From positions 1 to 49,653 of the forward strand of contig CATQHX010000057.1 in NCBI GenBank assembly GCA_958296065.1: 49,653 bases of DNA, read 5' to 3'. Below, in pieces: positions 16,345-25,500 of this stretch. Under the pieces are notes generated by a model. It was not told the origin of the DNA. It did not search any database and saw only the letters and a list, made by a program, of their open reading frames with translations. Position numbers and translations under genes: made by a program. Position 1 is the first letter of the stretch; every line of letters starts with the position of its first letter. This DNA comes from Vicinamibacterales bacterium (GTDB lineage: Bacteria > Acidobacteriota > Vicinamibacteria > Vicinamibacterales > UBA8438).

Positions 16345-19300
16345 TCACGAACCCCACCCGTAGCTGACGCGGGTGTAGTAGTAGCCGCCGTTGAAGCCGA
16401 ACGGCCCGAACTGGCCGTAGCGGTTGCCCACGCCGCTGACGGCGCCCGGATTCTCGTCCGGGTAGGTATTGAAGATGTTCTGCGCGCCGAACGACAGGGT
16501 GACGTCGCTGAACGGGAAGCCGACCTCCAGGTCGACCAGCGGCTTGCCGGAGTACAGCGGATACATGTACGACATGGCGTTGCCCAATGCCGAGCGCGCG
16601 TCCTCCCGATCCCAATAGGAGCCGTAGTAGTGCAGGCGGGCCATCAGGGTCCAGCGGTCCGCGGTGTGGTTGGCTCCGAAGTTCCAGCGCATCCTCGGCA
16701 GCCCCAGGGTCAGCGACGTGACGCGGTCCGCGTCGAAGTGCTCCGCGCTGAACTCGGTCACCTCCGTGTCGGTGTAGTTGAAGACGCCGCTGAAGGTCGT
16801 GCGGGCGCCGAGCGCCAGCGGCGTCCAGGTGGCGACGAGGTCGAGTCCCTGGGTACGGGTCGAGAAGTCGTTCACGAAGAAGCGGAATGCGGCCAGGTTG
16901 CCGGCTTCCACGATACCGCCGGCGACCAGCGTCGTGACCTCGTCCGCCGTGAGGTTGTAGTTCCTCGTGATGGTGAGCCGGTCGGACACGTTGACCCGGA
17001 AGTAGTCGGCGGTGAAGGTGAACGGACCGGTGTCGACAACCGTGCCGAGCGAGTAGTTGATCGACTCTTCCGGCTGCAGGGGCACGCCGCCCCGCAACGC
17101 CGCCACCGGCGAGGTGGACGGAATGGTCCCGTTGTTGATCAGGTCGCCGATTGCGTAATCGAACTCGGTCGTCACGTTCAGCACGTTCTGCTGGCCGGGG
17201 GTCGGGGCGCGGAACCCGCTGCTGACGGCGGCGCGTACCGCGAAGATGTCGGTGAAGGCGTACCGACCCGACAGCTTGCTGTTCATCGTGGTGCCGAAGC
17301 TGTCGTAGAAGTCCTCGATGCGAACGGCGGCCCCGAGGTTCCACTCGTTGGCGGTGCCGTGAATCTCGATGTCGCCGTACGCCGCGACGTTGGCGCGGTC
17401 CCAGGTGCCGGCGTTCTCGGGCCGGGTGCCGTTGTAGCCGTTGGAGGCGGAGCTGAAGCCCTGTGCGCCGAACGGTCCGATCTCCCACGACGCCCGGTCG
17501 CCTTCACCGAGGTGGTACTGCTCGTTACGCCACTCGAGGCCCCCGGCCACGTTGATCATGTCGCTCGCCGCGTACGACATGTCCGCGTTGAGGCTCGTCT
17601 CGGTCTGCTGCAGCAGGTTCGGTTCGAACCGGGTCGGGCTGTCCGGGCCGAGAGAGGCGTTGACCGTGTCGAAGATGAAGGTCTGCACGTGGTTCCGGCC
17701 GGTGCTGCCGCTGATGTCCCAGTTGAGTCCCCTCATTGTGGTCCCGCGCACGCCGGAGACCAGCGAGTAGTCGTAGACGTCGCCGCCGAACTGCGGTGTG
17801 AAGCCGCCCGGCAGGCCGTTGGGCGCGCCCACGAACGGTTGGTGGAACGTGAAGCAGTTCGGGTCGTCGCGGACCGCCGCGAAGGCGGCAGGATCCGGCG
17901 TGCCGTTGGCGATGCTCACGGTCGGGCAGTTGGCCGAGCCCATGCCCTGCGCCGCGAGCACGTCGCCGACCAGCAACGTCTCGCCGCCGTCGACCGAGTA
18001 CACGGACCCGCGGTTGTTGGGGTTGCGGTAATAGAAGCCGCCGGTCACCTTCTTGCTGGCGTAGTTCGTGTGGCCGTAGAACTCGGCCTGCTCGCCCCCG
18101 CTGCCGAAGTTGGCGAACAGCTTCAGGTCGTCCTCGACCAGCGGCACGCCCCAGACGCGCGACGTGTCGCGCACGTTGGTATTGCCGCCGTTGATCACCG
18201 CCACCGTACCGCCGTCCTGCACCGCGCGGTTGGTCGGCTGGGTGCCGCCGTACTCCAGGCTGAGGTTCAGGAACCCTTCGGGGCCGAGGGGCAGACCCGC
18301 GTTGCCGGCGACCGTGTAGCTCGGAGCGCGGCCGCCGATGCCGTTGCACGAACGGCCGATGGGGCCGCAGGTCGACGGCGAGCCGTCGTTCTCGTCGAAG
18401 TACTGGCCGCTGCGGAACTCCATGCTGCCTCCGGAGCGCGCGTTCTTCAACTCGAAGTTGATGACGCCGGCGATGGCGTCCGAGCCGTATTGCGCGGCCG
18501 CGCCGTCGCGCAATACCTCGACCTGCCGCAGGGCGATGGAGGGGATGGCCGACAGGTCGGGTCCCTGCGCCCCGTCGGCGATGCCGTTGCCCAGCCAGGC
18601 GATGACGGCCGCGCGGTGGCGGCGCTTGCCGTTGACCAGGATCAGCGTGTGGTCCGGCGCCATGTTGCGCAGGTTGGCCGGCCGCACGATGGTGGCGGCG
18701 TCGCTGATCGGCTGCGTGTTGACGTTGAATGATGGGACGACCGTCCGCAACTGGTTGGTGAGGTCCATATCGCCCTGGCTGGCGAAGTCCTCGGCGCGGA
18801 TGACGTCGATAGGCACCGGCGAGGCGGCGATCGATCGCGGTTCCGCCCGCGTCCCGACCACGGCTACCGTCTCCTGCAGAAGCACCCCCATCTCGATGTC
18901 AAGCGTGGTCGAAATGCCGGCCTCGATCACCACGTCCCCGCGCACTACCGTGCTGAATCCGGGCAGCACAAACATCACCTCGTACGATCCAGCCGCCAGC
19001 ATGTCGAACGCGAACCGTCCCGTCCCGTCCGTGAACATAGTCGTGACTTCGTCGTTGGCCTGGTTGCGGGCCTCCACTGTCACGCCAGGCAGCACGAAAC
19101 CCGTCGCGTCGAGAACGGTGCCCTCGAGGGCGCCGCTCTGCGCAACGGCGGCAGCCGATGCCTGCGACGCCACCGCGACCGCCGGACTCGACACCGCCTT
19201 CATCACGCTGGCAGAATGTCGCCCGTTGTATTCCTGACGCTGCGTCTGAGCCGAAGAGGTATCCTGGCCGCTCGCGACGCCCGGTGACCACACTGCCGTG

Positions 19301-19350
19301 GCGGCGGCCATCACGAAGACTGCAAGCTCGACGGTTCTCGCGTTACGCAT
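16345..19350 (-). CDS. TonB-dependent receptor with carboxypeptidase-regulatory domain
   Basis: 1001-residue outer-membrane receptor. A signal peptide covers about 1-29 (AAATAVWSPGVASGQ). A carboxypeptidase-regulatory-like domain follows (about 70-150: LEGTVLDATGFVLPGVTVEA, GRFAFDMLAAGSYEVMF). The plug starts SIAASPVPIDVIRAEDF and holds LILVNGKRRHRAAV and QVEVLRDGAAAQYGSDAIAG. The beta-barrel has repeated aromatic strands up to the end, NGGYYYTRVSYGWGS. Ligand class is not evident; such receptors take up siderophores, cobalamin or oligosaccharides using TonB-ExbBD energy. Length is normal. No transporter or sigma/anti-sigma gene lies next to it. A truncated paralogous N-terminus lies just upstream. 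Confidence 0.95.
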   Translation of the reverse strand: MRNARTVELAVFVMAAATAVWSPGVASGQDTSSAQTQRQEYNGRHSASVMKAVSSPAVAVASQASAAAVAQSGALEGTVLDATGFVLPGVTVEARNQANDEVTTMFTDGTGRFAFDMLAAGSYEVMFVLPGFSTVVRGDVVIEAGISTTLDIEMGVLLQETVAVVGTRAEPRSIAASPVPIDVIRAEDFASQGDMDLTNQLRTVVPSFNVNTQPISDAATIVRPANLRNMAPDHTLILVNGKRRHRAAVIAWLGNGIADGAQGPDLSAIPSIALRQVEVLRDGAAAQYGSDAIAGVINFELKNARSGGSMEFRSGQYFDENDGSPSTCGPIGRSCNGIGGRAPSYTVAGNAGLPLGPEGFLNLSLEYGGTQPTNRAVQDGGTVAVINGGNTNVRDTSRVWGVPLVEDDLKLFANFGSGGEQAEFYGHTNYASKKVTGGFYYRNPNNRGSVYSVDGGETLLVGDVLAAQGMGSANCPTVSIANGTPDPAAFAAVRDDPNCFTFHQPFVGAPNGLPGGFTPQFGGDVYDYSLVSGVRGTTMRGLNWDISGSTGRNHVQTFIFDTVNASLGPDSPTRFEPNLLQQTETSLNADMSYAASDMINVAGGLEWRNEQYHLGEGDRASWEIGPFGAQGFSSASNGYNGTRPENAGTWDRANVAAYGDIEIHGTANEWNLGAAVRIEDFYDSFGTTMNSKLSGRYAFTDIFAVRAAVSSGFRAPTPGQQNVLNVTTEFDYAIGDLINNGTIPSTSPVAALRGGVPLQPEESINYSLGTVVDTGPFTFTADYFRVNVSDRLTITRNYNLTADEVTTLVAGGIVEAGNLAAFRFFVNDFSTRTQGLDLVATWTPLALGARTTFSGVFNYTDTEVTEFSAEHFDADRVTSLTLGLPRMRWNFGANHTADRWTLMARLHYYGSYWDREDARSALGNAMSYMYPLYSGKPLVDLEVGFPFSDVTLSFGAQNIFNTYPDENPGAVSGVGNRYGQFGPFGFNGGYYYTRVSYGWGS

Positions 19351-19768
19351 CAGTCTCCTCCTGGCTGCCTCCGGATCGCAAGCTCCGGATCTCGAGAGAC
19401 GCCAAGCATGATTCCTCGAACAAAGCTGAACGATGTGCCGGTCCCGACAAGTCCATGACGGTTCGGGAAAGTGCCGTAGCTGCCCACTCGCAATGCGGGG
19501 CCGCTACTTGGCCGGGCACGTCGAAGCCGAAGAGGGAAAACGTGAGCTCGTAGCTGCCGGGCGCGAGCCCGCCCAACGTGAACTGGCCGGTGACGTCTGT
19601 GAACGTTACCCGGCCCACTTCCGTCGCGTCTCGCGCTTCCACGGTGAAACCGGATAGCACGAGGCCCGGCGTGTCACTGATGGAGCCCGCCTCCTGCGCG
19701 TCCGCGGGCGCCGGGCGCCAGCAACGCGGCGGCAGGCAGCAGTGCCAGTGATTGCCGACGGGCTTCAT
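19343..19768 (-). pseudogene. Truncated second receptor N-terminus
   Basis: Starts MKPVGNHWHCC and, after a garbled leader, encodes a carboxypeptidase-regulatory-like domain (GLVLSGFTVEARDATEVGRV, TFTDVTGQFTLGGLAPGSYE, LTFSLFGFDVPGQV). It then loses similarity and stops at the start of the intact receptor. No plug or barrel is present. Best read as the remains of a tandem receptor gene. Confidence 0.7.
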
Positions 19769-19904
19769 GTGCGGCGCCTCTCCTTCATGCGAGTGCCTGA
19801 CCCATTCACCAAGGTTCAACATGCTACACACTCCTCGTGACACTGACGGGGCTCTCTGTGCCTGGAAGATGATATTGTCGTGACTACTGGCAAGAGAATG
19901 CGGC

Positions 19905-20086
19905 CAAGGGTTGGCCAAGGGTGCTTGAGGTAGTGCTGCACCTCGTCCTCGTACCAGCCGACCGCCTTCCGGCCCGGTCTTGATCGAGGGCGGAAAGGTC
20001 CCCTGCTTCAGTAGCGCGAAGATTGTCGAGCGCGACAGCCCGGTCTGGGCCATGACCTTCTTGAGCCGGATCACGCGTCTGGCCAT
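19905..20086 (-). pseudogene. AlpA-family regulator, frameshifted
   Basis: MARRVIRLKKVMAQTGLSRS followed by TIFALLKQGTFPPSIKTGP is a clear AlpA helix-turn-helix. The conserved end AVGWYEDEVQHYLKHPWP lies one base out of frame, so one extra G near 19975 breaks the gene. AlpA proteins control integrases or excision of prophage-like islands. The neighbours are relaxase and IS relics. Confidence 0.7.
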
Positions 20087-20529
20087 GCACACCTCCCTCC
20101 GATGCCTGCCGGTCCCCAACTGACCCGGCGGCGGCGCAAGTATGCAGACCGGTGACCGCCGGGAGGTGGCCGGTGGCCGCGGTGCCCGACAATGACTGTC
20201 CTGGTCTGTGGGTCAGCAATTCGCAAGGGGGAAGGCGATCCGCTGACCAACGCGCCGGGCAGACCGGGGAACGGCCGCGCACCCTTCAAGCCGAACGGCG
20301 GAATCTCGTCCCGGCGATCGACCATCCGCATTCGTGGCGCTCCTCGCAGATCCGACGTTGCGGGCAACCGCCTGCGTAGACCGCCCTGCGCCGGGGCGAT
20401 GGCGCGCGCGGTGCGGGTGCGGGAACGGCCGGGGCGCTCGGCGAGTTGTGCGCCAAGTTGGTGCGCCGGCGCGCCGAGGGCGACAACGCCACGGTCGAAG
20501 GTCACGCCGCAGACCCTCGTCGAGATGCT

Positions 20530-20710
20530 CGGCGCGCCCGCCGACCGGCATCCGGTCTGCGTGAGCTGGCGGACGCACGGCGTACGCCGCCTGGTTGAGC
20601 AGGCAGGCCGGCGCGCCCTACCGCCTGCCCACCGAGGCGGAGTGGGAGTACCCGGCGTGGTCCCGGACGACGACCCGGCACTACTGGGATACTCACCCAG
20701 GTTTCGTCCA
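20530..20710 (+). pseudogene. Formylglycine-generating enzyme (SUMF1) relic
   Basis: HPVCVSW, then in another frame [20 protein letters not shown] and TTTRHYWDT, the central signature of the sulfatase-modifying/FGE fold. The rest of the gene is missing. Confidence 0.65.
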
Positions 20711-20861
20711 TGCGCGGGTCCGGCCCTGCCGGGTGAAGAACTCAGACCGACGAGCATGTAGGTCTCGGCGTCTGCTGACGGCGGGTCGGACTCCGGCCGC
20801 TGCTCCCTCTGCGGCGCGAAGCCGCGTTCATTGGTCGCACAAGGCGGCGTTGGCCATATGG

Positions 20862-21105
20862 CGTCGAGGTGCTCCGCGGAGACCCGGAGATGGTGGCCAC
20901 CGTCGCCGACTCGCTGGAGTTCGAGCACAAGTACTGCTCGATCGGTGATCGCGTGGGCGCCCGAGGACCGGCCGACCGAAGACGGCGTGGGCGGGCTGAA
21001 GCCGGACCGCTACTCGTGGACGGCGGTCCTGCACCGGGAGCACGGCGGCGGTGTCCACGTGCATGTCATGACTGCGCGGTGCGACCTGGAGACGGACAGG
21101 TTGAG
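20862..21105 (+). pseudogene. Relaxase (MobA-like) relic
   Basis: [19 protein letters not shown] in one frame, then IAWAPEDRPTEDG and LKPDRYSWTAVLHREHGGG followed by VHVHVMTARCDLET in another. The HVHV pair is the metal-binding motif of mobilization relaxases. About 80 of several hundred residues remain, and the end is fused to an IS3 fragment. Confidence 0.65.
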
Positions 21106-21190
21106 GATCCGGCGCCAGTGCGCGTTGCTGGGCATCTACCGCTCGTCGGTGTACTACATACGGCGCCGGCGGGGGAGTCGAGCAGTGGCT
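21083..21190 (+). pseudogene. IS3-family OrfB relic
   Basis: DRLRIRRQCALLGIYRSSVY followed by YIRRRRG is the start of an IS3-type OrfB transposase. No DDE catalytic domain follows. Bases 21191-21460 hold nothing I recognise. Confidence 0.6.
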
Positions 21191-21460
21191 CCTGTGGGTA
21201 CTCCATGACCGCGGCGCGCCGGCAACGGCGTATGCAAGCGGACCACTCCACGTGGCGTCCGCGGATTCGCGAGAGTGCAGGAACAGGACTGCACCGGCTT
21301 GCGCGGCGGGGACCGGCCCTGACGCCGGAGGCGCCGAGACGCCCGTCGAACAGAAGTGACCTTCGCAACTGCGGCGACATCCTTCGGTCGCCGCAGTTCG
21401 CACGCCGCAGTGGTACGAGCGCTCGTCGAACCCCGGTGCCGGCGCAGCGCCGACGAAACG

Positions 21461-22315
21461 CTACGCCCGCTTCGCCACGGACCCGTCGCGGCTCGGCGCG
21501 TCGGGGTCGGTGTAGTCGAGGCCTTCCGCGCTGCCCGCCCCGTCACCGACGAGTCGTCGCGAGTCCAGTTCGGTGACCTCGTTCCGATAGCGGCACCCAT
21601 CGTTGCCCAGGCAGGCGATCGCGGCACGGTACCGGTTCGGCAGCCCAGGTTCATGCAGATGGAAACACGCAGGCTCGGGCAGCGCTGCCGGCAGCCGACG
21701 CACCGTCACCGCGGGTCCGAGCCCCAGCGCGACCGCCAGCGGATCGACCTCCAGTCCGTATCCGGCAGCTTTCAGCACGGCTTCCTTTGCGACCCATGCG
21801 CGCGCGGCCAGAACGCGCCTGCTCTGTGGCGGAGCCATATGTATTTCACGACGCTCGTCCGGGGCCAGGAAGTGCTCGGCAAGGCGCTCCCAGTCCGTCA
21901 GCTCGGATTCGGCGACAATATCGACGCCGATCGCGCCCACACGGGTGACACCGACGCCGACCCAAGCACCGCCATGTGTGATGTTGAAGTCGAGGCCTGC
22001 GCTGCCGAGGCTGGGAAGAAACGGTCGCCCGCGCTTCGACACGGCGATCTGGACATCGGCCATTCCGTACCGGACCGTGAGGACATGGCGCAGCAGGATA
22101 CGCCCCAACAGCAGCCGCCACCGGTCGCGCGCCTGCCTGAACCGCTCGAACCGTTCATGCTCGGCCCGCTCCAACCACCGTGCCGCCAGAACCGGATCGG
22201 GACCTTCCCGCTCCGGCAGGCGCACGACGTAGAGTGCGGGATTGGGCAGTACGGGACCGAGGCCGGTCAACGTCCGGACGCCTGCGTCTCGTGCGGGCTC
22301 GCGCGCGGGCCCCAT
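21461..22315 (-). CDS. Sfp-type 4'-phosphopantetheinyl transferase
   Basis: Transfers phosphopantetheine from CoA to the carrier-domain serines of the adjacent NRPS. Diagnostic motifs: LDFNITHGGAWVGVGVT, then IGVDIVAES (Mg-binding Asp), and WVAKEAVLKAAGYGLEVDP (the W-x-x-KEA helix with Glu and Lys). The upstream part carries ERFRQARDRWRLLLGRILLR. I start it at ATG 22315, which overlaps the end of the MbtH gene by 49 bases; the frame is open to 22420, but that part lies antiparallel to nothing and within MbtH. 284 residues, slightly long for the family. Last gene of the NRPS operon. Confidence 0.92.
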   Translation of the reverse strand: MGPAREPARDAGVRTLTGLGPVLPNPALYVVRLPEREGPDPVLAARWLERAEHERFERFRQARDRWRLLLGRILLRHVLTVRYGMADVQIAVSKRGRPFLPSLGSAGLDFNITHGGAWVGVGVTRVGAIGVDIVAESELTDWERLAEHFLAPDERREIHMAPPQSRRVLAARAWVAKEAVLKAAGYGLEVDPLAVALGLGPAVTVRRLPAALPEPACFHLHEPGLPNRYRAAIACLGNDGCRYRNEVTELDSRRLVGDGAGSAEGLDYTDPDAPSRDGSVAKRA

Positions 22316-22524
22316 TCGGCCATGGCCCGTCGAAGACTCGCCGGCCGCATGTCCAGCCAGTGCTCGTCGACGTATCGCAGACATTCTTCCTTCGGTCCGA
22401 TCGGCCCTTCTCGAGTCCAACCCTGAGGAACGGGCTGCGCCGAGGGCCAGAGGGAGTACTGTCCCTCGTCATTGACGAGCACCTGAAACTCGTTCCCATC
22501 CATCGACCAGTTCCGTCCATCCAT
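22267..22524 (-). CDS. MbtH-like protein
   Basis: 85 residues. Small chaperone-like partner that binds and activates NRPS adenylation domains. Core signature present: NEFQVLVNDEGQYSLWPS, then VPQGW, with the conserved Trp residues, and LRYVDEHWLDMRP. GGAAGGA lies eight bases before the ATG at 22524. It starts 42 bases after the NRPS stop and overlaps the transferase start, so all three genes are likely cotranscribed. Confidence 0.95.
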   Translation of the reverse strand: MDGRNWSMDGNEFQVLVNDEGQYSLWPSAQPVPQGWTREGPIGPKEECLRYVDEHWLDMRPASLRRAMAEWGPRASPHETQASGR

Positions 22525-22566
22525 GTCGAGTTCCTTCCTGTAACGCGAGCTTCGCTGTGGGACCGG

Positions 22567-25500
22567 CTAACACATGGCCAACGCCGGCTGACGCAGGTCG
22601 ATGGCCGCCTCCAGTGCCGCCGCGACTATGCGTCCAACCTCCGGATGCACGCCGTCGGCGCGGAAGAACCGCATGTGGAGCGCGGTAACGTCTTCGACGA
22701 CCACCGGCCCAGACGTGAGCTCGCGAAGAACCCGCCGCGGGTCGTCCCGCGGGTTGTCCGCAGCGCGGATGTAGGTGATGGGAGCACGAATCCTGGTCGG
22801 TAGATGCCCGGCCATCAGGTCCCCCGTCTGCCGCACATTCGCCATGATGCGACGGAACATGTCCAAGTCAGTGCCGGGCGGAACCATCCCGTGTTGCGTT
22901 GCAATCTCGAGCGCCTCCGGATACGGATCGGTCTCGTAGGTGACGATGTGTTCCACGTCGAGGGTCTTCAGCAACTGCTGCAGGACTTCACGCTCGGTGG
23001 GCTCCTTCTCCTGCGCGGGAGTTGGCATGTCGGCGCCGGGAGGGGAATCCAGCAGGAGCAGGACCGCCACCGGGGCGCCGGCCGACTCCAGCATGGCCGC
23101 CATCTCGTGGGCGATGACGCCGCCGAGCGACCAGCCGAGCAACGCGTATGGGCCGTCCGGCTGTACGGCACGGAGCGCATCGGCGTAGCACGCGGCCATG
23201 TCGCGCACCGAGGAAACGGAATGTTGCTCGACCGGCCGATCGATCCCGGGCGCCTGGAGACCGTAGATCGGCACATCCGCATGCACATGAGCCTCCAGTG
23301 CCCCGAACATCGCAGCGACGCCGCCGGCCGGGTGCACACAAAACAACGGCGGCCTGGAACCGTCCGTTCTCAGAGGCAGCAGCGGATCGGACGCGCGCCG
23401 TTCACTTTCGTCGCCCGCCGACATCACCGCTGCCAAGCCCCTCGGCGTCGGCTCCGCGAACACCGAACGGACCGACACCGACGTCCCCGTCGCCTCCTGC
23501 AGACGAGACACCAGACGCATCGCCAGCAGCGAATGACCACCCAGCGCGAAGAAGCTGTCCAGAACGGACACCCGCGACGCTCCCGTCAGTTCCTCGAACA
23601 GACGCACGACCAGCGTCTCGTCGGCCGTCGACGGCGCCACATGCTCCGAGCCGCCCGCCATCTCCGGCGCCGGCAGCCCCCGCCGGTCCAGCTTCCCGTT
23701 CGGCGTCAGCGGCAGCCGCTCCAGCACCACTACCGCCGACGGCACCATGTGCGCCGGCAACTGACAACTTGCCGCCGCACGCACGCCGGCCGGGACCGGG
23801 GCCTCCCCGCTCGACGGCGTCACGTAGCCCACCAGCCGCGGCTCGCCCGCCGCTTCCTGCAGCACCACCGCCGCCTCGCCCACCTCGGGCTGCGCCCGCA
23901 GCACCGACTCCACCTCTCCGGGCTCGATCCGGAACCCCCGCAACTGCACCTGAGCGTCCACGCGGCCCCCGAACTCGAGAACCCCGTCCGAACGCCACCG
24001 GCCCACGTCCCCGCTGCGGTACATCCGCGAGCCCGGCGCACCGAACGGGCACGCGACGAAGCGTTCCGACGTCAGGCCGGGACGCCCGTGATATCCCCGC
24101 GACACGTTCGCGCCGGCGATGTACAGCTCGCCCCACACCCCCACCGGAACCGGACGCAGCCGGCCGTCCAGCACGTGAACCGCCGTGTTGCGCAACGGAC
24201 GCCCGATCGGCGGACCGGACACGCCGTCGCTCCCAGGGTCCAGAGGCGCGCTCATGCTCGCGCAAACCGCCGTCTCGGTCGGGCCGTACGCATTGAGCAT
24301 GCGCCGGCCGACCGCGAACCGCGACACCGCGTCCCGCGGACAGACCTCACCCGCCACTATGAGATTGCGTACCGGCGCCAGACTCTCCACGCGCCAAGAC
24401 GACAGCACCGACGGCACGAACGAAGCATGGGTGATCCCGTGCTTCCGCACGAACCCGGCCAGCCCGTCCTCGTCCAGCCGGATCGCCTCGGCAGGCACGC
24501 ACAGCGTGGCCCCCGCCGCCAGCGCGACCAGCAGTTCGGAGACGGCCATATCGAAGGCCGGCGACGCGAACTGCAGCACCCGGCTTTCGGAAGAGACGGC
24601 GAAGCACTCCCGCTGTGCCGCGATCAGGTTCAGGACGCCCTCCTGCGTGTTCGCAACTCCCTTCGGCCGTCCCGTCGAGCCCGACGTGTAGATCACGTAC
24701 GCCAGGCTGTTCGGCGTCAGCGGCCCGGGACGCTCTCCATCCTCCATCGGCGCCGGCGAGCGGGACGCCACCGACGACCGCAATGCTTCGTCGTCCAGCA
24801 GCAGCAACGCCGGACCGGACCCGGCAACCGCCGCCTCCTCCGGAGCGAACCGCTCGCGCAACGCCTTCGTCGTCACCAGCAGACGCGCACCGCTGTCCGA
24901 CAGCATGTACGACAGCCGCGCCGGCGGATGCGTCACGTCCAGCGGCAGATACGCCGCGCCCGCCTTCAACACCGCCACCACCGCCACCACCATCTCCAGC
25001 GACCGCTCCAGGCCGACCGCCACCACCGTCTCCGGTCCCGCTCCCCGTGACGACAACTCGCGCGCCAGACGGTTCGACCGCGCCTCCAGCTCCCCGTAGC
25101 ACCGGCACGCGTCCCCGAACACCACCGCCGGCAGGTCCGCGTGCCGCAGCGCCTGCGAGGACAGCAGACCCGGCAGCGTCCCGGACACCGGCACCGCCGC
25201 GGTCGCATTGAAACCGGACAGCGCCGACAGCTCCGCCGCGTCCGCCAGATCCAGGTCCGCGACCCGCGCCCCGCGATCCGCCGACGACATCCCCGACAGC
25301 ACGTGGGCCAGCAGACGCACCCAGCGCGACGCCGACGCCGCCTCGATCAGATCCGCGTCGTACTCCAGCACCCCCGAAACACCGCCGTCCGCAGCCGGAG
25401 ACAGTGACAACGTCACGTCGAACTTCGCCTCCCCCGGACTCAGTCCCAACTCTTCGGCGGAAACCCCCGGCAGGGACAACCCACCCCGCTCCTGGCTCTG

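Noticed and set aside
15874..18732. 952-codon plus-strand frame
   Set aside because: Antisense of the TonB-dependent receptor, which has signal peptide, plug and barrel motifs; the plus frame has no known motif.
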